A stretch of 64,000 nt of DNA from DYMC01 sp035406705 (GTDB lineage Bacteria; Verrucomicrobiota; Lentisphaeria; Victivallales; GWF2-50-93). Below, piece after piece: positions 55,602 to 63,977 of the stretch. The stretch spans positions 23,982-87,981 of the forward strand of contig CAYRRM010000009.1 of NCBI GenBank assembly GCA_964426675.1. Reading direction: 5' to 3'. A program made the translations under genes and the position numbers. Under the pieces are notes generated by a model that saw only the letters and a list, made by a program, of their open reading frames with translations, was not told where the DNA came from and ran no database searches. The number at the start of each line of letters is the position of its first letter. Position 1 is the stretch's first letter.

Positions 55602-56294
55602 GTGGGACAAAAAGTTAATCCGCTTGGCTTTAGAGTTGCAGTTACGAAGAACTGGGACTCTAAATGGTTTGCTGGTAAAAAAACTTTCGGCGTTTGGTTA
55701 AGTGAAGACGCAAAAATCCGAGAATTCATAAAGGAAAATTATGGAACGGCTGCTATAGCAAGAATTCTGATAGAGCGTTCAGCAAATAGGATAAGAGTTA
55801 CAATTTATTCTGCTCGTCCCGGATTACTCGTAGGACATAAGGGCAGTGATATAGAGAAGATAAAAGAGTCTATTGCAAAATTTGCATCAAGTAAGGATAT
55901 ATTAGTTGACGTTAAGGAAGTTGCGCATCCTGATATTAGCGCACAACTTGTCGCCGAAAATGTGGCATATCAGCTTGAACGCAGGATCAGTTTCAGGCGC
56001 GCAATGAAGAAAGCAATATCCACTGCGCTTGAGCAGGGCGCTGATGGAGTTAGGATAAAGTGTTCTGGACGGCTTGGCGGAGCAGAATTGGCTCGGACTG
56101 AACAATATATGGAAGGTCGTGTTCCACTGCATACGCTTAAGGCTAATATAGATTATGGTTTTGCTGAAGCAAATACAACTGCTGGCAAAATTGGAGTAAA
56201 AGTATGGATTTGTTTGAAAAAACCAGTTGAGGAGATATTAAATGCCTCTGATGCCAAAAAGAGTAAAGTACCGCAAGGTTCAGCGCGGAAGTAG
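55602..56294 (+). CDS. rpsC: 30S ribosomal protein S3
   Basis: 230 residues. The GTG start at 55602 has AGGAG seven bases before it. MGQKVNPLGFRVAVTKNWDS begins the protein and the KH domain holds RPGLLVGHKGSDIEKIKE. S3 forms part of the mRNA entry pore. Its last 53 bases overlap the start of rplP, giving a basic C-terminal tail (AKKSKVPQGSARK). Confidence 0.96.
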   Translation: MGQKVNPLGFRVAVTKNWDSKWFAGKKTFGVWLSEDAKIREFIKENYGTAAIARILIERSANRIRVTIYSARPGLLVGHKGSDIEKIKESIAKFASSKDILVDVKEVAHPDISAQLVAENVAYQLERRISFRRAMKKAISTALEQGADGVRIKCSGRLGGAELARTEQYMEGRVPLHTLKANIDYGFAEANTTAGKIGVKVWICLKKPVEEILNASDAKKSKVPQGSARK

Positions 56295-56658
56295 GGCTGG
56301 ACTCGCAAGAAAGTGCAATAAGCTTGATTTCGGTGAATTTGGGCTTTTAGCACTTGATAGAGCCTGGATAACTAATAATCAAATTGAAGCTTCAAGGGTG
56401 GCCATTAATCGTCATCTGAAAAGAAAAGGCAAGTTATGGATAAGAATGTTTCCAGACAAGCCAATTACGAAAAAACCTCTCGAAACAAGAATGGGGAAGG
56501 GGAAAGGAAATGTTGAAGGTTGGGTAGCAGTGGTAAAGCCAGGTAGAGTTTTATTCGAATTAAGCGGGTGTTCTGAACTTGTTGCAAAAGAAGCGCTTGC
56601 TCTTGCTGCAAGTAAGTTGCCGATTCGTTGTAAATTTATTTCTCGTGAATCACTGTAA
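56242..56658 (+). CDS. rplP: 50S ribosomal protein L16
   Basis: 138 residues. MPLMPKRVKYRKVQRGSRAG is the usual start, with GGAG seven bases before the ATG at 56242. It therefore truly overlaps rpsC by 53 bases in another frame, longer than the few bases common in this operon. L16 contacts the A-site tRNA region. Translation is likely coupled to rpsC. Confidence 0.95.
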   Translation: MPLMPKRVKYRKVQRGSRAGLARKCNKLDFGEFGLLALDRAWITNNQIEASRVAINRHLKRKGKLWIRMFPDKPITKKPLETRMGKGKGNVEGWVAVVKPGRVLFELSGCSELVAKEALALAASKLPIRCKFISRESL

Positions 56659-56683
56659 AACAAAATAGAGGATTTTTTTGGAT

Positions 56684-56893
56684 ATGAAAAATACTGAAAT
56701 AGTTCAGATGACAAGTCCTGAACTTGAGCACATGATTGAGACCTTGCAAAAAGAAAGTCTCAAGCTTAAGATTGATGGAAAAATGGGACAGTTAAAAAAT
56801 AGCGCTAGAATAAAGGCTATTAGAAAAGATATAGCGAGAATAAAGACAGAACTTCGGAAAAGGCAATTCGCTTCCGAAACTGTAAAATCTTAA
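56684..56893 (+). CDS. rpmC: 50S ribosomal protein L29
   Basis: 69 residues as drawn. Two-helix protein with SPELEHMIETLQKESLKLKI and a C-terminal RKDIARIKTELRKRQ, the L29 signature. AGAGGA lies 11 bases before the ATG at 56684 and 5 before an in-frame TTG at 56678, so the start could be two codons earlier. Confidence 0.92.
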   Translation: MKNTEIVQMTSPELEHMIETLQKESLKLKIDGKMGQLKNSARIKAIRKDIARIKTELRKRQFASETVKS

Positions 56894-56917
56894 AAATAAG
56901 GCAAATGGGAAAAAAAT

Positions 56918-57238
56918 ATGAGTGAAACAGCAGATAAAAATCGCGGTTCAAGAAAAACCAGAAAGGGCATTGTTGTAAGTGCAAAGCAAAATAAGACAAT
57001 TATAGTGGAAGTTTTGCGACACAAATCACATCCCCTTTTTAAGAAAGTTATAAAGATCAGAAAAAAATTTGCTGTTCATGATGAGAAAGGCGAAGCTAAA
57101 GAGGGCGATGTGGTACTTATTCAAGAAACAAGACCTTTAAGCAAGACTAAAAGATGGCGATTGCTTGAAGTAATTTCACATACAAAAACACTTCAGACCG
57201 CGGGAGAACAATATGATACAGATGCAGACAATACTTGA
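56918..57238 (+). CDS. rpsQ: 30S ribosomal protein S17
   Basis: 106 residues. OB-fold protein of the small subunit: RKGIVVSAKQNKTIIVEVLR, then EGDVVLIQETRPLSKTKRWR. It carries about 12 extra residues before the core and about 15 after it. The 26 last bases overlap rplN, whose start is within. Confidence 0.93.
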   Translation: MSETADKNRGSRKTRKGIVVSAKQNKTIIVEVLRHKSHPLFKKVIKIRKKFAVHDEKGEAKEGDVVLIQETRPLSKTKRWRLLEVISHTKTLQTAGEQYDTDADNT

Positions 57239-57578
57239 TGTTGCTGATAACTCTGGGGCTCGAAAGCTAGGGGTTATTACTATTCTTGGACAGCGTAAAC
57301 GTTACGCTCATATCGGCGATATAGTTACAGCTTCAGTAAAGGAAGCTATTCCAAATGGAACAGTTAAGAAAGGGGAAGTCGTAAAAGCAGTTATTGTGCG
57401 CACCAGTGCTCCAATACGTCGTGAAGATGGTTCATATTTGCGCTTCGATCGCAACGCAGCCGTTATAATAGACCAACAGAATAATCCACGTGGAACGCGT
57501 ATTTTTGGTCCTGTTGCGAGAGAACTGAGGGATAAAAAATTTGGAAAGATAATTTCTCTTGCTCCGGAGGTTATTTGA
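57213..57578 (+). CDS. rplN: 50S ribosomal protein L14
   Basis: 121 residues. MIQMQTILDVADNSGARKLG is the standard start, which confirms the 26-base overlap with rpsQ. RIFGPVARELRDKKFGKIIS closes the protein. L14 forms a bridge to the small subunit. Confidence 0.97.
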   Translation: MIQMQTILDVADNSGARKLGVITILGQRKRYAHIGDIVTASVKEAIPNGTVKKGEVVKAVIVRTSAPIRREDGSYLRFDRNAAVIIDQQNNPRGTRIFGPVARELRDKKFGKIISLAPEVI

Positions 57579-57580
57579 TT

Positions 57581-57847
57581 ATGAACAAAGCTCTCAAAAA
57601 AAATGATATAGTTTATGTCCTATCCGGGAATTTTAGAGGTGAAAAAGCTAAAATTCTTGCAATTTTAAAAAAGAAAAATAGAGCCGTTTTAGAGATGATC
57701 GGATTAAGCCCTGAAAAAGAAGCCATGATTGGAACAAGGACTATCAAAAAGTCTCAGAAAAATCCAAAGGGCGGAAGGATAGAAAGAAAGGTTTCTACGC
57801 ACATTTCAAATCTAAAATTATATGAAGAGAAGCAAGGAGAAAAATAA
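57581..57847 (+). CDS. rplX: 50S ribosomal protein L24
   Basis: 88 residues. KOW domain: KKNDIVYVLSGNFRGEKAKI. The ATG at 57581 has GGAGG (57566-57570) ten bases before it; an upstream TTG at 57575 is too near that site. The core is shorter than many L24 proteins. L24 starts large-subunit assembly. Confidence 0.93.
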   Translation: MNKALKKNDIVYVLSGNFRGEKAKILAILKKKNRAVLEMIGLSPEKEAMIGTRTIKKSQKNPKGGRIERKVSTHISNLKLYEEKQGEK

Positions 57848-57856
57848 GGGGAAATT

Positions 57857-58393
57857 ATGTCAGACATCTTGAAAATATATAGAGAACAGATTAGACCTGC
57901 TCTGAAAGAAAAGAGGGGGTATAAAAACGATCTTGCTGTACCGCGTCTTAGTAAAATAATACTTAGTATGGGGGTAGGGACAAAGATGGATAAAGATGCG
58001 ATGAATGAAGCAAAAGAACATCTTTCTCATATCGCAGGTCAGCTTCCACTCGTTTGTAAATCTAAAAAAAATATATCTAATTTCAAATTACGTAAGGGTA
58101 TGCCGATCGGATTAATGGTTACATTACGAGGAAAAAGAATGTATGACTTTTTTGACCGTCTAGTTCATTTGGCTTTGCCAAGAGTCCGTGATTTTAGAGG
58201 TATTCCGAAGAAAGGCTTTGATGGATCCGGGAATTATAATTTTGGAATCCAGGATATTACCGTTTTTCCAGAAGTAGATCTTGATAAGGTTAAAAGGCAT
58301 TTTGGTTTGAATATAACAATTGTAACAACGGCAAAAAGCGATGAGGAAGCCTTTGATCTTCTTCAAATGTTGCAGATGCCGTTTGCAAATTGA
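57857..58393 (+). CDS. rplE: 50S ribosomal protein L5
   Basis: 178 residues. PRLSKIILSMGVGTKMDKDA and RDFRGIPKKGFDGSGNYNFG are family signatures. L5 binds 5S rRNA. A purine-rich GGGGAA site precedes the ATG. Confidence 0.97.
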   Translation: MSDILKIYREQIRPALKEKRGYKNDLAVPRLSKIILSMGVGTKMDKDAMNEAKEHLSHIAGQLPLVCKSKKNISNFKLRKGMPIGLMVTLRGKRMYDFFDRLVHLALPRVRDFRGIPKKGFDGSGNYNFGIQDITVFPEVDLDKVKRHFGLNITIVTTAKSDEEAFDLLQMLQMPFAN

Positions 58394-58411
58394 TTTTTGG
58401 AGGAGATGTAA

Positions 58412-58597
58412 ATGGCAAAAAAAAGTTTAATTAACAAGTCTAAACGCACGCCAAAGTTTAAAGTTCGCAAATACAATCGGTGTGAAAATTGCGGTAGGGC
58501 AAGAGCATTTATTAGAAAATATAAACTTTGCAGGATATGCTTCAGAGAATTTGCTCTGAGTGGTAAAATTCCTGGAATTACAAAAGCAAGCTGGTAA
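58412..58597 (+). CDS. rpsN: 30S ribosomal protein S14, zinc type
   Basis: 61 residues. The short zinc-binding form with CENC and CRIC pairs at 24/27 and 40/43, MAKKSLINKSKRTPKFKV at the start and GIPG-like KIPGITKASW at the end. GGAGGAG precedes the ATG. Confidence 0.96.
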   Translation: MAKKSLINKSKRTPKFKVRKYNRCENCGRARAFIRKYKLCRICFREFALSGKIPGITKASW

Positions 58598-58611
58598 GGA
58601 GGAAAATAAAT

Positions 58612-59007
58612 ATGAGTATGCAGGATCCAGTCAGCGATATGCTTACAAGGATAAAAAATGCAGCAAATGCAGGTTTAGTTGAACTTGTTTTGCCATCTTC
58701 AAGGTTAAAGTATGAAATAGCAAAAGTAATGAAAAAGGAAGGTTATATTCAGGATGTAATAGAAGAAAAAGATGAAGTCAGAAAAAAATTGATCATAAAA
58801 TTAAAATATCATAATGGAAAGCCAGTTATTGAGGGAATAAAGAGAGTAAGTAGTCCATCCTGCAGAATTTATTGTAAAGCTTCAGATATTCCTAATGTCA
58901 GAAGTGGACTCGGAACTATTATTATCTCAACTTCTAAAGGAATTATGACAGGAGCTATGGCGAGAAAAAAAAATATTGGCGGAGAACTCCTCTGCCAGAT
59001 CTGGTAA
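58612..59007 (+). CDS. rpsH: 30S ribosomal protein S8
   Basis: 131 residues. DPVSDMLTRIKNAANAGLVE near the start and GIMTGAMARKKNIGGELLCQ at the end are diagnostic. S8 binds the central domain of 16S rRNA and in E. coli represses its own operon. AAGGAGG precedes the ATG. Confidence 0.97.
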   Translation: MSMQDPVSDMLTRIKNAANAGLVELVLPSSRLKYEIAKVMKKEGYIQDVIEEKDEVRKKLIIKLKYHNGKPVIEGIKRVSSPSCRIYCKASDIPNVRSGLGTIIISTSKGIMTGAMARKKNIGGELLCQIW

Positions 59008-59025
59008 AATAAAAGGGGATCGATT

Positions 59026-59565
59026 ATGTCAAGGATAGGAAAGAAAAAGATTGAAATTCCACAAGGCGTAAAAGTAAAACTTGAAAATTCTCTGGTGATT
59101 GTGGAAGGACCAAAAGGGAAAAATCAAATGAAATTACCCCCTCTTACATCTGTTAAAATTGATGGTCAGTCAGTAGCAGTTGACAGAGAAAATGATTCAC
59201 GTGAAGCTAAAATGATGCATGGGCTCGCAAGAAGTCTTATTCAAGGAATGGTTGATGGGGTTCATAAAGGCTTTAAAAAAGAACTTGAAGTCGTTGGAGT
59301 AGGGTATAAAGCTCAACTTTCCGGAACTAAGTTAACTCTTAATCTTGGTTATTCTCATCCTGTTGTTTATGAAGTTCCAGCAGGGATAAAAATAAATGTT
59401 GCTGATGGTACAAAGCTTACAATTGAAGGTTTTGATAAAAAACTTGTTGGCGAGGTTGCTGCAACAATAAGAAAATTTAAAAAGCCAGAACCATACAAAG
59501 GCAAAGGTATCAGGTATCTAGGCGAACACATTACAATGAAAGAAGGAAAAACTGTAGGTAAGTAA
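59026..59565 (+). CDS. rplF: 50S ribosomal protein L6
   Basis: 179 residues. MSRIGKKKIEIPQGVKVKLE begins the first of two similar domains; PEPYKGKGIRYLGEHITMKE is the C-terminal signature. L6 lies near the factor-binding site. AAGGGG precedes the ATG. Confidence 0.97.
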   Translation: MSRIGKKKIEIPQGVKVKLENSLVIVEGPKGKNQMKLPPLTSVKIDGQSVAVDRENDSREAKMMHGLARSLIQGMVDGVHKGFKKELEVVGVGYKAQLSGTKLTLNLGYSHPVVYEVPAGIKINVADGTKLTIEGFDKKLVGEVAATIRKFKKPEPYKGKGIRYLGEHITMKEGKTVGK

Positions 59566-59567
59566 AT

Positions 59568-59933
59568 ATGAGAAAATATAAAACAAAAAAAGATTTCAGA
59601 CAAAGACGTCATTTTAGAATTAGAAAAAAAATTTCTGGAACAGCAGAGAGACCAAGGTTATCAGTTTTCTTCAGCGGTAAACATATATACTCTCAGCTGA
59701 TCGATGATGAAAGTGGGAAAACACTTTTATTTGTTTCTTCCGTCGGAAAAGCAAATGCTCAGTTATCAGTAAAATCAAACCTTGATGGAGCAAAAAAAAT
59801 CGGCAAAATTACCGGTGAAAAGGCTGTTTCTGCAGGTATAAATACCGTCGTTTTTGATAGAGGCGGCTTTAAATATCATGGAAAAATTAAGGCCTTCGCT
59901 GATGCAGCTCGCGAAGCAGGTCTAAAATTTTAA
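59568..59933 (+). CDS. rplR: 50S ribosomal protein L18
   Basis: 121 residues. RRHFRIRKKISGTAERPRLS and FDRGGFKYHGKIKAFADAAR are the L18 signatures. It binds 5S rRNA with L5. The start lies two bases after the rplF stop, so the genes should be coupled. Confidence 0.97.
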   Translation: MRKYKTKKDFRQRRHFRIRKKISGTAERPRLSVFFSGKHIYSQLIDDESGKTLLFVSSVGKANAQLSVKSNLDGAKKIGKITGEKAVSAGINTVVFDRGGFKYHGKIKAFADAAREAGLKF

Positions 59934-59942
59934 TGGAGATCT

Positions 59943-60485
59943 ATGAATAATAATAATCTTGACATCATCCCAGAAACAGAAATAATAACCGGGACAGATG
60001 AAAAAGTCATCTGTGTAAATCGTTGTGCCAAAGTAGTAAAAGGTGGTAGAAATTTTAGTTTTAGCGCTCTCGTAGTTGCCGGAGACAGAAATGGAAAAGT
60101 TGGTATGGGCTTTGGCAAAGCAAATGAAGTCTCAGATGCTATAAAAAAAGCCGGAGACAATGCCAGAAAGAACATGATAAAAATTCCCTTGAAGGATACA
60201 ACTATACCATATCCGATTGAATCAAAATTCAGAGCAGGTAAGGTAATTATAAAACCTGCTGCACCAGGAACTGGTATTATTGCTGGTGGCGGAGTTAGGG
60301 TAGTCCTTGAACTTGCCGGCGTGAGAGATGTTTTGGCAAAATCCCTTGGTTCCGGCAATCAAATTAATGTAGTAAAAGCTACTATGAATGCCATATCAAA
60401 GTTAGTAACTGAGGAAGAAATCCTAGCAAAAAGAGGAAAAGTAAAAAAACATAAGGTGGAAGAAAAAACAAATGAAACTGCATAA
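59943..60485 (+). CDS. rpsE: 30S ribosomal protein S5
   Basis: 180 residues. A double-stranded-RNA-like domain has VKGGRNFSFSALVVAGDRNG followed by KVGMGFGKANEVSDAIKKA. GSGNQINVVKATMNAISKL follows. It starts nine bases after rplR, with GGAG. rplO begins inside its last codons, so rpmD (L30), normally between them, is absent. Confidence 0.97.
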   Translation: MNNNNLDIIPETEIITGTDEKVICVNRCAKVVKGGRNFSFSALVVAGDRNGKVGMGFGKANEVSDAIKKAGDNARKNMIKIPLKDTTIPYPIESKFRAGKVIIKPAAPGTGIIAGGGVRVVLELAGVRDVLAKSLGSGNQINVVKATMNAISKLVTEEEILAKRGKVKKHKVEEKTNETA

Positions 60486-60951
60486 TCTTAAAGTAACTCC
60501 AGGAGCAAGAAAAAAACCTAAAGTTCTTGGTAGAGGTGATGGTTCTGGGCATGGTGGGACATCAGGAAGGGGCCATAAAGGAGATAAAGCTCGTTCTGGC
60601 ACAAAAATAAGACTGCATTTTGAAGGTGGGCAAAATACATTTTTCAGACGCCTCCCAAAGGTTGGTTTTAAAAGTATGGATAAAGTCTCTTTTAATATTA
60701 TCAATGTAGATTTAATATCAAAAAACTTTTCAATTGGTGATACTGTTGATGAGCAAATCTTGAGAAAAAAAGGACTACTTGCTGATAAGTATGAAGGACT
60801 AAAAGTCCTCGGAAATGGCAATATAGATAAAGCAGTAACTGTAAAAGCAAATGCATTTTCAGCTTCTGCAAAAGCAAAAATCGAAGCTGCTGGTGGAAAA
60901 TGTGAATTAATAGGAAATCCTGCTCCTGCCAGTCAGGAAAAAAATAATTAA
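60472..60951 (+). CDS. rplO: 50S ribosomal protein L15
   Basis: 159 residues. MKLHNLKVTPGARKKPKVLG with GRGDGSGHGGTSGRGHKGDK at the start and a basic glycine-rich arm. It overlaps rpsE by 14 bases. L15 is a late assembly protein of the large subunit. Confidence 0.96.
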   Translation: MKLHNLKVTPGARKKPKVLGRGDGSGHGGTSGRGHKGDKARSGTKIRLHFEGGQNTFFRRLPKVGFKSMDKVSFNIINVDLISKNFSIGDTVDEQILRKKGLLADKYEGLKVLGNGNIDKAVTVKANAFSASAKAKIEAAGGKCELIGNPAPASQEKNN

Positions 60952-60975
60952 TTTTTTATCACTTTTTGAGGAGAA

Positions 60976-62346
60976 ATGTTTTCTGCATTTGCCAATAGTT
61001 TTAAGATTAAAGAACTTAGACAGCGGATTTTTGTTGCCCTCGGAATTGTTGCTCTTACAAGAATTGCTGCAAACATTCCCTGTCCTGGAGTTGATTTAAA
61101 AGCATTATCAGAATATTTTAAAGACTTAAAAGGTTCTGATACTGCAGCAGGCGGTTTCCTCGGAATGTTTGATTTATTCACGGGGGGAGCTATTCATAAT
61201 TTTGCAGTCGCTACTCTAGGTATTATGCCTTATATCTCAGCTTCGATCATTATGCAATTGCTTATGCCCGTTATTCCTTCTCTTGAAAAAATGGTACGTG
61301 AAGGGGAATCTGGCAGACAAAAACTAACCCAATATACGAGATATCTTACAGTTTTGATTTGTATAATTCAAGGAACGATGGCTGCTATTGCTATGATCGA
61401 CCCTTCTCGCCTTGGAATGCAACAGGCAGCACAACCTCTTGTGATTATTCAGAATAAATATATTTTTGTCCCTATTACTGTGATTATGCTTACAGCAGGC
61501 ACTATGTTCATTATGTGGCTTGGTGAACAAATAACTAAATATGGTATAGGAAATGGCGCCTCATTGATTATTACTGTTAATATTGTAGCAAGAATGCCTT
61601 CATCCTTTTACGCCCTCTACGATATGGCTAAAAGCGGTGGAGTAACTACAGGAATTCCATTTAAACCTGTTCATTTATTTTTATTACTCCTTATTTTTGT
61701 TGTCGTTACGGCTGCGACTATCGTTCTCACTCAAGGACAAAGGAAAATTCCAATACAAATGGCAAAGAGAATCGTAGGTTTCAATAAAATGGCAGGAGGC
61801 TCAACTTATATACCATTAAAGGTTAATTTTTCTGGTGTTATGCCAATAATTTTTGCAAGTGCAATTCTTATGTTTCCACAGATGATCCTCGCATATATAC
61901 CGTTAGATTTCGTCAGGAATCTTGTCCCTTATTTTTCTCACGGACATCCGGTATATATGTTATTTTATGGAATTCTTATACTTGTTATGTCATACTTTTG
62001 GGTTGCAAATATGTTTAATCCTTTGCAGGTCGCCGAGAATTTAAAGAGGGAAGGAGCTTTTATACCTGGTATAAGACCGGGAAAACCAACAGCCGAATTC
62101 CTTGATCATACCATGACAAAGATCACATTTGCCGGTGCTATCTTCCTTACTTTTCTTGCCCTTTTCCCAACTTTCTTATATAAAGGACTTGGTATCCCTT
62201 ACATGGTTGCTTCATTTTTTGGGGGGACCAGTCTTCTCATTATTGTAGGGGTTATGTTGGATACTTTGAGTCAGATGGAATCCCATCTACTGATGCGTAA
62301 TTACGATGGTTTCCTCAAAAGGGGAAAATTAAAGGGAAGAAGATAA
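60976..62346 (+). CDS. secY: protein translocase subunit SecY
   Basis: 456 residues, ten membrane helices. SecY signatures: TRIAANIPCPGVDLKALSEY in the first periplasmic loop, GIMPYISASIIMQLL and IRPGKPTAEFLDHTMTKITF. It forms the protein-conducting channel with SecE and SecG. TGAGGAG precedes the ATG. adk, map and infA, often the next genes, are not found downstream. Confidence 0.98.
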   Translation: MFSAFANSFKIKELRQRIFVALGIVALTRIAANIPCPGVDLKALSEYFKDLKGSDTAAGGFLGMFDLFTGGAIHNFAVATLGIMPYISASIIMQLLMPVIPSLEKMVREGESGRQKLTQYTRYLTVLICIIQGTMAAIAMIDPSRLGMQQAAQPLVIIQNKYIFVPITVIMLTAGTMFIMWLGEQITKYGIGNGASLIITVNIVARMPSSFYALYDMAKSGGVTTGIPFKPVHLFLLLLIFVVVTAATIVLTQGQRKIPIQMAKRIVGFNKMAGGSTYIPLKVNFSGVMPIIFASAILMFPQMILAYIPLDFVRNLVPYFSHGHPVYMLFYGILILVMSYFWVANMFNPLQVAENLKREGAFIPGIRPGKPTAEFLDHTMTKITFAGAIFLTFLALFPTFLYKGLGIPYMVASFFGGTSLLIIVGVMLDTLSQMESHLLMRNYDGFLKRGKLKGRR

Positions 62347-62425
62347 ATCTTTTGCGGTTTACCATTCTGTTTTTTTAGTTATTGAACGTTTTTTCTCTTT
62401 TTATACCACTAATTATAGAGATTTT

Positions 62426-63433
62426 ATGAAAATTCTAAACAATGTTCTTTTCTTTATCTTTTTATTTTTCTTATATAATCTCAATGTTTTCCAGACTTTT
62501 TCTCAAGATTCTGTTTCAAAAAATACAATTCCTAAAATAGTTGAAACTAAATCCCTGGAAGCTGATATAGCTCCTGAAAATAAACAAAAGTCTTTCCCAT
62601 GGTGGGTGTGGATTATATTATTATTTGTAGTTTGTTTTTTTATAGGTATAATTGCCGTTCTTGGTGGTGTTGGTGGAGGTGTTCTATTCGTCCCAATTGT
62701 TGGTAGTTTTTTTCCTTTTCATATGGATTTTGTGCGAACTACAGGGTTGTTATTAGCAATGTCAGGAGCATTGTCTTCTGTTCCCTCTTTATTCAGAAGG
62801 GGAATCAGTAATATTCGTGCTTCAATCTTATTCGCATTTGTAGCGTCTGTTGCATCAATTGCTGGTGCAATTGTGGGAATATTGATTCCAGAAAATATCG
62901 TTCAATTGCTCCTCGGCATTATTATTTTCTGTATATTTTTAATAATGTTTTTTACAAAATCCTCAGATTACCCACAGGTAAAAAAAACAGATAAACTTGC
63001 GCAGATATTCGAAATAAATGGTTGTTATTTTGACGAAAGCATTGGTAAAGAAGTAATATGGAAAGCACATAATACATTAATATCTATTTTTATCTTTCTT
63101 ATAATAGGATTTATTGGGGGAATGTTTGGTTTGGGAGCTGGTTGGGCAAATGTCCCGGTCCTTAATATTATTGCCGGTTTTCCATTAAAAGTATCAGTTG
63201 CAACAAGTTCCTTTATACTATTAACTTCAAGTAGTACAGCAGCCTGGATTTACATCAATAAAGGAGCTCTCTTGCCAATTATTGCAGTACCATCTATTAT
63301 AGGTGTAATGCTTGGAGCTAAACTTGGTGTTGAATTATTGAAAAAAGTAAAGTCACAAAATATAAGAAAAATAGTTATGATACTTTTGTTAATAGCCTGT
63401 GTTAGAGCATTACTAAAAGCTTTCTTTATATAA
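62426..63433 (+). CDS. TauE/SafE-type membrane transporter
   Basis: 335 residues. An N-terminal signal-like helix (5-28) and a polar linker lead to about eight helices. GGVGGGVLFVPIVGSFFPFH and GGMFGLGAGWANVPVLNIIA are the paired glycine-rich motifs of the family, which exports sulfite, sulfoacetate or related organosulfonates and some carboxylates. The substrate is unknown. A small membrane protein follows 14 bases later. It sits 79 bases after secY on the same strand. Confidence 0.85.
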   Translation: MKILNNVLFFIFLFFLYNLNVFQTFSQDSVSKNTIPKIVETKSLEADIAPENKQKSFPWWVWIILLFVVCFFIGIIAVLGGVGGGVLFVPIVGSFFPFHMDFVRTTGLLLAMSGALSSVPSLFRRGISNIRASILFAFVASVASIAGAIVGILIPENIVQLLLGIIIFCIFLIMFFTKSSDYPQVKKTDKLAQIFEINGCYFDESIGKEVIWKAHNTLISIFIFLIIGFIGGMFGLGAGWANVPVLNIIAGFPLKVSVATSSFILLTSSSTAAWIYINKGALLPIIAVPSIIGVMLGAKLGVELLKKVKSQNIRKIVMILLLIACVRALLKAFFI

Positions 63434-63447
63434 AAAACTCATAAAAT

Positions 63448-63864
63448 ATGAAAAAAGAAAAAAGCTCAAAATATAACACAAAACGAAGAGAAATATATGT
63501 CAGTGTATTTGACTTATATGGAAAAATGGCTTTTATTTTTATATTGCTAACTTTTTTGATTTATATTTTCCAGATATTCGAACCTCAAATTCCACCAGAA
63601 AAACTAACCAAATTATGGTCTATGAGTTCATCAGAATTCTCCAGAACAATAGATAGCAATATTTCAGGGTGGGGGTGGATTAAATTAATCTATAAGTCCG
63701 ATTATATGAATTATTTACCAATAATTTTCCTCTCAATAATAGTTGTTATAGCAAATCTTAGAATTTTACCCTTCCTTTTATCTGAAAAAGATTATAAACT
63801 CGCTCTTATATCTTTACTCCAAATTATAGTAATACTTATTGCCGCTTCAGGAGTTCTAAAGTAA
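63448..63864 (+). CDS. small three-helix membrane partner of the TauE/SafE protein
   Basis: 138 residues. Three hydrophobic helices at about 28-45, 88-108 and 115-135, a polar N-terminus and a loop with SGWGWIKLIYKSDYMNYL. Proteins of this pattern are often found beside TauE/SafE transporters (my recollection, possibly the DUF1634 group), and the 14-base gap fits a two-gene unit. No ribosome-binding site is clear. Confidence 0.6.
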   Translation: MKKEKSSKYNTKRREIYVSVFDLYGKMAFIFILLTFLIYIFQIFEPQIPPEKLTKLWSMSSSEFSRTIDSNISGWGWIKLIYKSDYMNYLPIIFLSIIVVIANLRILPFLLSEKDYKLALISLLQIIVILIAASGVLK

Positions 63865-63977
63865 ATATAAACCTCCTAAAAAATCCCCAAACTTTTACTC
63901 ATAGAAAAATTTTTTTTCAATTTTGATTTGAAATTGTTTGATTGTTTATTATTTTAGGGAAAGATTAAGGAAAAATT

